From the NCBI GenBank assembly GCA_937900185.1, contig CALCCW010000130.1, positions 1-12,103 of the forward strand: a stretch of 12,103 nucleotides of DNA, written 5' to 3'. This document shows positions 6,457 to 12,103 of the stretch, one piece after another. The notes under the pieces were generated by a model that saw only the letters and a program-made list of their open reading frames with translations, did no database searches and was not told where the DNA came from. This DNA is from QQUK01 sp913009765 (GTDB taxonomy: Bacteria; Zixibacteria; MSB-5A5; GN15; FEB-12). Every line of letters starts with the position of its first letter. Position 1 is the stretch's first letter. The translations under genes and the position numbers were made by a program.

Positions 6457-8403
6457 GTGCCGCAAGATTCTCAAAAATTACTCTGGACACCCTCAGAAAA
6501 ACGTATTCAAAACTCAAACATCCACGCATTTATAAAATTCCTCTCAGAAAATCATAGATTATCATTTTCTAATTACCAAGAACTCTATTCATGGTCAATT
6601 GAAGATTCTTCTCTTTTTTGGGAATCTTTGTGGGAATTCACAAAGATTATATCATCACAGAAGTATTCATCGGTTTTACAAGGTGATACAATTCGTTCTG
6701 CTGTTTGGTTTGAAAATTCAAAATTAAATTTTGCTGAAAATCTTTTGCGACATAAAAACGAGAACAATGCAATAATTTTTCAAACAGAAAACAAAGAACC
6801 TATAACAATAACTTATAATGCATTATATAAAAAAGTCGCATCGGTAGCCTCTGCCTTAAAAAAAGCAGGTGTCAAAAAAAATGACCGTGTAGCAGCTTTT
6901 ATTACAAACTCTCCCGAAACAATAATTGCTATGTTGGCGACTGCATCAATTGGGGCTGTGTGGTCATCATGCTCACCTGATTTTGGCTACCAAGGTGTCC
7001 TTGACAGATTCGGGCAGATTGCCCCAAAAATTCTTTTTGCTGTAAATGGATATAGTTATAACGGCAAAAAACATGAATCAAAAAAACTCCTTGAACATAT
7101 TGCCGAATCAATTCCTGAAATTGAACAAATTATATCAATTGACTCAATCGAAACTAAAACCGCATCTTCACATTCAAAAATTATACAATGGGATAATTTC
7201 ATTGATACCTCTGCTGCAGATATTATATTTGAGCAGCTTCCCTTTGATCATCCTCTGTATATTATGTATTCATCGGGTACAACCGGCAAACCCAAATGTA
7301 TCGTACATGGAGCCGGAGGTACCCTGCTGCAGCATCTCAAAGAATTAATTTTACATACAGATTTAAAAGAAAAAGATGTTATAACATATTTCACTACCTG
7401 CGGGTGGATGATGTGGAACTGGCTGGTTTCATCGTTAGCAGTCGGAGCAACAATTTATTTATATGACGGCTCCCCGTCTTACCCTAATTTATCCGTACTC
7501 TTTAATGCCATTGAAAGACATAAGATAAACATATTCGGCACATCACCTAAATTTCTTTCAGCATGTGAAGCGAGACGTGTCAAACCAATTCAAAAAAATA
7601 GTTTAAAATCTCTTCAAACGATTCTTTCAACAGGAGCCCCACTCTCACATCAAAATTTTGAATATGTGTATAAAAATATTATACAAAATGTACAATTATC
7701 TTCTATATCAGGAGGCACAGATATTATCTCCTGTTTCATGCTTGGCTGTCCAACTCTTCCGGTATATTCGGGTGAATTACAATGCCGAGGTTTAGGCATG
7801 AAAGTTGAAACATACGATGAAAATAATCAACCAGTCATCGGGCAAATTGGTGAGTTGGTATGTACCGCACCTTTTCCCTCACGTCCTATATATTTTTGGA
7901 ACGATGAAGACGGTCAAAAATACAAAGAAGCATATTTTAAAAAGTCAGAATCATTTTGGCAGCACGGCGACTATATCGAAATTAACAAACAAGGCGGAGC
8001 TGTCATACATGGTCGCTCCGATGCGACTTTAAACTCGGGAGGTGTTCGAATAGGTACCGCAGAAATTTACGGACCTGTTGAAGCACTCGATGAGATTGAA
8101 GATTCAATTGTTATAGGTAAAAAGATAGGTAATGACACGCAAATAATCTTATTTGTGGTTCTCTCTGAAAATATTTCATTAACAGATGAGTTAAAACTAA
8201 AAATTAAAGATACCTTAAAAACAAACCGTTCTCCCCGCCATGTTCCATATAAAATTTTTCAAGTAACTGACATACCAAGAACAATCAGCGGTAAAAAAGT
8301 TGAACTTGCCGTTACTAAAATTATGCATAGTGAAGAAGTTAGTAACAAAGATGCTCTTGCCAACCCAAAATCATTAGAACAGTACAAATCTATTTTCTTA
8401 TAA
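6457..8403 (+). CDS. Acetoacetate-CoA ligase (acetoacetyl-CoA synthetase)
   Basis: This ANL-superfamily adenylating enzyme of 648 residues makes acetoacetyl-CoA from acetoacetate, ATP and CoA. In this context it activates the acetoacetate released by FahA. The N-terminus LLWTPSEKRIQNSNIHAF is typical of acetoacetate ligases. Core motifs are the ATP loop YSSGTTGKPK (271-280), GWMMWNW (316-322), STGAPL (391-396), SGGTD (418-422), HGD with Asp504, GRSDATLNSGGVRIGTAEIY (519-538), and the acyl-adenylation Lys613 in PRTISGKKVE. The start is GTG at 6457, only 2 bp after the flavin-reductase stop. The encoded N-terminus matches the family, and the weak upstream ribosome site suggests translational coupling. 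The ligase sits inside the tyrosine operon, so the product can feed thiolysis to two acetyl-CoA. No thiolase is present here. Confidence 0.94.
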   Translation: MPQDSQKLLWTPSEKRIQNSNIHAFIKFLSENHRLSFSNYQELYSWSIEDSSLFWESLWEFTKIISSQKYSSVLQGDTIRSAVWFENSKLNFAENLLRHKNENNAIIFQTENKEPITITYNALYKKVASVASALKKAGVKKNDRVAAFITNSPETIIAMLATASIGAVWSSCSPDFGYQGVLDRFGQIAPKILFAVNGYSYNGKKHESKKLLEHIAESIPEIEQIISIDSIETKTASSHSKIIQWDNFIDTSAADIIFEQLPFDHPLYIMYSSGTTGKPKCIVHGAGGTLLQHLKELILHTDLKEKDVITYFTTCGWMMWNWLVSSLAVGATIYLYDGSPSYPNLSVLFNAIERHKINIFGTSPKFLSACEARRVKPIQKNSLKSLQTILSTGAPLSHQNFEYVYKNIIQNVQLSSISGGTDIISCFMLGCPTLPVYSGELQCRGLGMKVETYDENNQPVIGQIGELVCTAPFPSRPIYFWNDEDGQKYKEAYFKKSESFWQHGDYIEINKQGGAVIHGRSDATLNSGGVRIGTAEIYGPVEALDEIEDSIVIGKKIGNDTQIILFVVLSENISLTDELKLKIKDTLKTNRSPRHVPYKIFQVTDIPRTISGKKVELAVTKIMHSEEVSNKDALANPKSLEQYKSIFL

Positions 8404-8411
8404 AGAAAAGA

Positions 8412-8441
8412 TTGCTTTTTCAGTTAATTTATGAGTATATT
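8412..8441 (+). promoter_or_regulatory. Weak candidate promoter for phhA
   Basis: TTGCTT (8412-8417) and TATATT (8436-8441) are separated by 18 nt in the 92-bp gap between the CoA ligase and phhA. The gap is the second largest inside the block, so an additional start for the hydroxylase is reasonable. The whole gap is very AT-rich, and such matches occur by chance. No strong terminator is visible in the gap, so read-through from the upstream operon is equally possible. Confidence 0.22.
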
Positions 8442-8495
8442 AGATATTATAGATTTATTTTGTTTAATATAGCGTAGAATCATTGGAGTATATAC

Positions 8496-10331
8496 ATGAA
8501 CGGCAATCAATCTTCACCAAATAAATATTTGGAAACTTCCGGTGAATCAGACTTTTTTATAAAGTTACAGAAAAATCCGGCAATACAAAAACTTCCGAAA
8601 CATCTCAGACAATTTATTGTCGATCAAAACTATGCCGCCTATACTCCTATTGATCATTCTGTCTGGCGTTATGTGCTACGTCAGAACTATCGTTTTTTAA
8701 TTGAACATGCCCATGAAATTTATTTTGAAGGTCTTGAAAAAACAGGTCTCAAATTAGTGAGTATCCCTTCTATTGAAGAGATGAATGACATTTTATCAAA
8801 AATAGGATGGGGTGCTGTTTCGGTTGACGGATTTATTCCGCCTGCTGCATTTATGGAATTTCAGCAGTATAGAGTATTGGTTATTGCAGCCGATATGCGT
8901 CAGATAAATCATATTGAATATACCCCCAGTCCTGACATCATTCACGAGGCTGCCGGTCATGCTCCGGTTATTGCTGATCCCGAATACGCCGAATACTTAC
9001 GACGTTTTGGTGAAATTGGTGCCAAAGCGATGTCATCCAAAAAAGATTTTGAGCTATACGAAGCTATTCGCAAACTTTCGATTTTAAAAGAAACTCCGGG
9101 GGCATCTCAAGATGAAATATCTGTTTTGGAAAAAGATGTACTCTCTAAACAAGAGAATCTTGGCGAACCGTCTGAGATGGCAAGGCTGACCCGTTTACAC
9201 TGGTGGACTGTTGAGTATGGTCTTGTAGGAACATTGGACGCTCCAAAAATTTATGGAGCCGGAATATTATCTTCTATCGGGGAAGCATCGACTTGCTTAT
9301 CTGATGATGTAAAAAAAATAAAATATGATTTATCAGCACAAAATTATGCTTTTGATATTACCACAAAACAACCGCATCTATTTGTAACCGATAATTTTAC
9401 AACTTTAATTGATATATTAGAACAATTTGCCGACCAGATGGCTTTTCGTGTTGGAGGACTGCAAGGAATCAGACAAGCTATTGAATCAGAAAACACTTCG
9501 ACACTTGTCTTTAGTTCCGCTATACAGGTCTCCGGAATCTGTACTAATGTTATTACAGATAATTCAAACAAACCGATATTTTTAAAAACAACAGGTAAGA
9601 CTAATCTTGCTGTTGAAAATAAAGAACTTGATGGTCATTCAATAGACTATCACAAAGATGGGTTCAGTTCTCCTATTGGCAATCTTTTAGGAAGCTCAAA
9701 ACCGTTTGAAGATTTTGACAAAGATGATTTGAATAATTTTAAGATAATAGTTGGTAATAAAACTACACTTGAATTTGAATCAGGCATTGTTGTCAAAGGT
9801 CTCTGCTCACAAATAAAACTGTATAACAGCAAACTAATTCTTATCACGTTTAAAGACTGCACTGTTACATATAACAATGAGATTTTATTTGAGCCATCAT
9901 GGGGAACCTATGACATGGCAGTTGGTTCAAAAATCATCTCTATTTTTTCAGGAGCAGCCGACAAAAATGCATATGAACAACCGACAGCAATCTCTAAAAC
10001 TCGTGTAAACAAAGTGACATACACAGATAAAGACAAAGAACTTCATAAACTATATCAAAACATTAGAGATTATAGAGAAGGTAAAAAAGATATATTGGTG
10101 CTAAAAGATGTATGGCAGTCGCTTAAAAGTGAACATAAGTCCGATTGGCTTTTAGCTGTTGAAATACTTGAAATTGTTATTTCAGAAAAGACCCTGTCAG
10201 ACTTAGAATCAGATATTCGCTCTTATTTGGAGAAAAAAGTAAGCGACACTCCCAATTTACAAAAACTTATTATTGATGGAATTAACTTAGCAGACAATCC
10301 GCTTAAAAATCGTGTAAATTCCGCATTGTAA
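8496..10331 (+). CDS. phhA: Phenylalanine 4-hydroxylase, long form with extra C-terminal region
   Basis: This is a pterin-dependent aromatic amino acid hydroxylase, most likely converting phenylalanine to tyrosine with a tetrahydropterin and O2. There is no N-terminal ACT domain. The catalytic domain spans about 20-330. Iron ligands are His150 and His155 in IIHEAAGHAP and Glu240 in HWWTVEYGL, matching human His285, His290 and Glu330. Human His290-Glu330 spacing is 40, whereas here it is 85, owing to a charged helical insertion at about 176-225. The 611-residue length far exceeds the short bacterial enzymes (about 260-300). Residues 330-611 contain two similar beta-rich segments (about 335-360 and 423-448) and a charged helical tail (about 510-595). 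TGGAG at 8484-8488, 7 nt before the ATG, supports the start. It follows the CoA ligase by 92 bp and converges with the SDR gene, overlapping it by 29 bp. Tyrosine or tryptophan as substrate cannot be excluded from sequence alone. Confidence 0.92.
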   Translation: MNGNQSSPNKYLETSGESDFFIKLQKNPAIQKLPKHLRQFIVDQNYAAYTPIDHSVWRYVLRQNYRFLIEHAHEIYFEGLEKTGLKLVSIPSIEEMNDILSKIGWGAVSVDGFIPPAAFMEFQQYRVLVIAADMRQINHIEYTPSPDIIHEAAGHAPVIADPEYAEYLRRFGEIGAKAMSSKKDFELYEAIRKLSILKETPGASQDEISVLEKDVLSKQENLGEPSEMARLTRLHWWTVEYGLVGTLDAPKIYGAGILSSIGEASTCLSDDVKKIKYDLSAQNYAFDITTKQPHLFVTDNFTTLIDILEQFADQMAFRVGGLQGIRQAIESENTSTLVFSSAIQVSGICTNVITDNSNKPIFLKTTGKTNLAVENKELDGHSIDYHKDGFSSPIGNLLGSSKPFEDFDKDDLNNFKIIVGNKTTLEFESGIVVKGLCSQIKLYNSKLILITFKDCTVTYNNEILFEPSWGTYDMAVGSKIISIFSGAADKNAYEQPTAISKTRVNKVTYTDKDKELHKLYQNIRDYREGKKDILVLKDVWQSLKSEHKSDWLLAVEILEIVISEKTLSDLESDIRSYLEKKVSDTPNLQKLIIDGINLADNPLKNRVNSAL

Positions 10332-10989
10332 TATCTTCAACAACCGTTCCGCTCGGTTGAGCAACGGCAGCAAAAAGCAAATTAGCGACAGATTCGGGTT
10401 TCATCATTGCATCCAAATCCTGCTCTCCGGAGACTGTATTCCAAATATCGGTTGCCACCGCCCCCGGATATATATTTATCACCCGAATATCTTTTGCACG
10501 AAGCTCTTCCCGAACAGATTTTGTAAAACCATCTAAAGCAAACTTACTCATGCAGTAACTGCTCCAATTTGGAAACCCGTCTTTTGATGCTACCGATGCG
10601 ATATTCACGATAGACGAACCTTTAGGCATTATTGTATGTAATTTTTGGATAAGTAAAAACGGAGCAGTTACATTAATATCAAATGTTCGCTGCCAATTTT
10701 CGAGTGTCAACTCTTCAAGGGGGGCAACAACTGCAATCCCGGCATTGTTAATTAGTATATCAAGCCGAGAGATATCTAAGTTTTTGATAAGCGTTACAAC
10801 ATTTTGAGGTTTTGATAAATCAGTTTCAACAACAACAGCTTCTCCCCCGTTTTTATTTACAAATTCTGCTGTTTCCTTAAGTTTAGCCTTATTACGCCCT
10901 GTGAGAATAATCTTGTTTCCCAAAGCAAATTTTTCAGCTATTGCTCTGCCAATTCCACGGCTGGCACCGGTCACCAATATTGTTTTCAT
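10303..10989 (-). CDS. SDR-family NAD(P)-dependent oxidoreductase, candidate sepiapterin reductase
   Basis: This is a classical short-chain dehydrogenase/reductase of 228 residues. It has a Rossmann fold with the cofactor loop TGASRGIG (7-14), an Arg32 after beta-2 (LTGRNKAKL) that favours NADPH, NNAG (81-84), Asn106, Ser132, the catalytic Tyr145 and Lys149 in SSYCMSK, and a PG motif at 175-176. All catalytic residues are present. It starts 2 bp after the stop of the PTPS gene, and its ribosome site (AAAGAAAG) lies inside the end of that gene, so the two are one operon. Sepiapterin reductase is itself an SDR and completes tetrahydrobiopterin synthesis after PTPS. With phenylalanine hydroxylase adjacent, a pterin side-chain reductase role is the best inference. 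The sequence alone only supports a generic SDR. Its 3' end overlaps phhA in the convergent orientation. Confidence 0.88.
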   Translation of the reverse strand: MKTILVTGASRGIGRAIAEKFALGNKIILTGRNKAKLKETAEFVNKNGGEAVVVETDLSKPQNVVTLIKNLDISRLDILINNAGIAVVAPLEELTLENWQRTFDINVTAPFLLIQKLHTIMPKGSSIVNIASVASKDGFPNWSSYCMSKFALDGFTKSVREELRAKDIRVINIYPGAVATDIWNTVSGEQDLDAMMKPESVANLLFAAVAQPSGTVVEDITMRNLHDF

Positions 10990-10991
10990 TC

Positions 10992-11983
10992 TTATCTTTC
11001 TTTAATATCTTTATGAATAGTAAATTTGTTGTTGGCAGTTTCCCATAAAGAAAGCCTACTGAGATTTTCTCCATACATAACTTTTAGTTTATCCCAAAGA
11101 ACTAAACATATATTTTCACCGGTAGGAATAATATCTTTGAAATCTTCTGTTTCTAAATTCAGATGTTTATAATTCCAATAATGCAGCAATTGCTCAAGTT
11201 GGGTCAGCACAATTGCTAAGTCAAAAACAGTGCCGGTATTACTGTTATATTCGCCTTCTAAAAGCATTTCGACAGTATATGTATGTCCATGACCGGCAAT
11301 ATTATTGCATTTTCCATAAATTTCTTCATTAACAGATTCAGTTAATTTTGACGAGTGTAATCTATGTGCAGCATAAAATTTAGTTTTCACTCCCATAAAC
11401 ATTCTGTCATCTTTAGTATATTCAATAAAGAAATAATCATTTTCATGTAAACAAATTCTGTCAAGAGGAAGCTCTTTACACAGTTCAGAGAAAAAATGTT
11501 TTGCCAAAGATTCCGTTGTCAAAGGCTTTCCCTGCAACTCTTCTAAATCAGTTGTAAGATTGCGATGGTCATACTTTCTATAAAACTTATTCAATAACGG
11601 TTGTACTTTAGAGTTTTCAACAAGTAGATTACTCTTTGAGTCCGGTTCTCCACGAAAGGTCATACGGAGATTATAATGATGTCCATGTCCTGATTTGCGG
11701 GCAGATACGCCAAACAGTTTTTTATTTTCCGTTTCGGACAAATGAGGTGAATATGTTCTTCTGGCAGCACAAAAACCGAGATGATAACTTCGCTCAACAA
11801 TACCATTTACATAAGCGGTTGCTTCCCATTCGTTATCCTCACAAATATTACAGACAACCAATTGTGCCGATTCTTTTTCAAAAAGTGGAGATACATCCTT
11901 AAGCAGTTCACTTGCTATCTTTTCAAATGTCGGCACTTCTGTATCAAATGGTTTTATATCAATATTTAGAAATTTATGATCAT
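10992..11983 (-). CDS. Multi-domain 6-pyruvoyl-tetrahydropterin synthase, N-terminus missing
   Basis: 330 genuine residues of a protein built from at least three tandem PTPS (T-fold) domains. PTPS converts 7,8-dihydroneopterin triphosphate to 6-pyruvoyl-tetrahydropterin on the way to tetrahydrobiopterin. Only the C-terminal half of domain 1 is present: DHKFLN at 11981-11964 and its pterin-anchoring Glu in NICEDN. Domain 2 has FCAARR, a Ser in place of the catalytic Cys in LFGVSARKSGHGH (around 11715-11675), YDHRNL, and Glu in LHEN. Domain 3 has FYAAHR, YGKCNNIAGHGH (around 11320-11280), WNYKHLN in place of DH, and Glu in WETANN. The Cys-to-HGH spacing equals that of mammalian PTPS, not that of QueD. 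The open frame continues past 11983 only because it translates adapter, producing a false N-terminus containing SSRRRHTR. The true start is off the contig. The gene is co-transcribed with the downstream SDR. Confidence 0.88.
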
Positions 11984-12063
11984 AGATCGGAAGAGCACAC
12001 GTCTGAACTCCAGTCACACTGATATATCTCGTATGCCGTCTTCTGCTTGAAAAAAAAAAAAAA
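11984..12063. other. Illumina P7 indexed adapter plus poly-A (artefact)
   Basis: This is not biological sequence. AGATCGGAAGAGCACACGTC begins at 11984 and continues through the TruSeq indexed adapter to CAGTCAC at 12017. An eight-base index ACTGATAT (12018-12025, the form of TruSeq index 25) comes next, then ATCTCGTATGCCGTCTTCTG and its last four bases (12026-12049), then 14 A residues (12050-12063). This is the usual pattern of a read running through a short insert and off the end of the library molecule. It truncates the PTPS gene. Confidence 0.98.
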
Positions 12064-12103
12064 CAAGCACTGTGATATATCAACTTCAAACACAAACTAT
12101 GTT
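12064..12103. other. Unexplained 40-nt tail beyond the adapter, probably artefact
   Basis: These 40 bases follow the adapter's poly-A run. They begin CAAGCA, like the P7 oligo, and contain TGATATATC, which repeats 9 nt of the index region at 12020-12028. The rest matches nothing I recognise. Because it lies beyond the end of a library molecule, it cannot be trusted as genome adjacent to the PTPS gene. Low-quality read-through or a chimeric join is the likely source. Confidence 0.75.

Noticed and set aside
8405..8420. AAAAG/CTTTT hairpin after the CoA ligase as a terminator
   Set aside because: The stem is only five A/T-rich pairs and too weak to support a call.
10992..11983. Assignment of the pterin synthase as QueD (queuosine pathway)
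   Set aside because: The Cys-to-HGH spacing matches mammalian PTPS rather than QueD. The neighbours are a hydroxylase and an SDR, not QueC/QueE.
66..11983. Mobile elements, tRNA or rRNA genes, phage or defence genes
   Set aside because: No transposase, integrase, terminal repeats, cloverleaf-like sequence or defence protein motif was seen in the genomic part.
11984..12095. Open reading frame extension adding 37 residues to the N-terminus of the PTPS protein
   Set aside because: It is the translation of the P7 adapter, index, poly-A and junk tail. The coding feature was cut at 11983 and marked partial.

Overview
This window is a complete assembled contig rather than a slice of a chromosome. 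Untrimmed Illumina library adapter lies at both ends (1-65 and 11984-12063, followed by about 40 bases of unexplained junk). Genuine genomic DNA is about 66-11983. It is AT-rich by eye and densely coding. The host is a bacterium, most likely from the Bacteroidota/Chlorobi/Ignavibacteria side of the tree. I base that on the style of the compact homogentisate dioxygenase, the long phenylalanine hydroxylase, the eukaryote-like pterin synthase and the SafE-like membrane protein. The taxonomic call is low confidence. Clear Shine-Dalgarno sequences precede hpd, hmgA, fahA and phhA.

Layout on the + strand: the 3' part of a SafE/DsbD-type membrane protein (67-624), then a long catabolic block. The block runs 4-hydroxyphenylpyruvate dioxygenase (840-1979), homogentisate 1,2-dioxygenase (2121-3281), a HisC-like aminotransferase (3300-4424), fumarylacetoacetase (4440-5453), a flavin-reductase-family protein (5462-6454), acetoacetate-CoA ligase (6457-8403) and phenylalanine 4-hydroxylase (8496-10331). 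On the - strand, converging on the hydroxylase and overlapping its end by 29 bp, are an SDR oxidoreductase (10303-10989) and, upstream of it, a multi-domain 6-pyruvoyl-tetrahydropterin synthase (10992-11983, N-terminus off the contig).

Together the genes describe an almost complete route: phenylalanine to tyrosine (PhhA), tyrosine to 4-hydroxyphenylpyruvate (HisC-like transaminase, inferred), to homogentisate (Hpd), to maleylacetoacetate (HmgA), then (isomerase not seen) fumarylacetoacetate to fumarate plus acetoacetate (FahA), and acetoacetate to acetoacetyl-CoA (ligase). The two - strand genes plausibly make the tetrahydropterin cofactor for the hydroxylase. Maleylacetoacetate isomerase, GTP cyclohydrolase I and pterin-carbinolamine dehydratase are not in the window.

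The most striking observation is in the pterin synthase. It is a tandem array of at least three PTPS domains about 132-137 residues apart. Domain 3 keeps the zinc histidines and catalytic cysteine but has lost the Asp-His pair. Domain 2 keeps Asp-His but has lost the cysteine and one zinc histidine. In the characterised rat enzyme the triad is formed between subunits, so the domains look like complementary halves of split active sites. A second notable structure is a pair of related, covarying 20-nt palindromes between hpd and hmgA.
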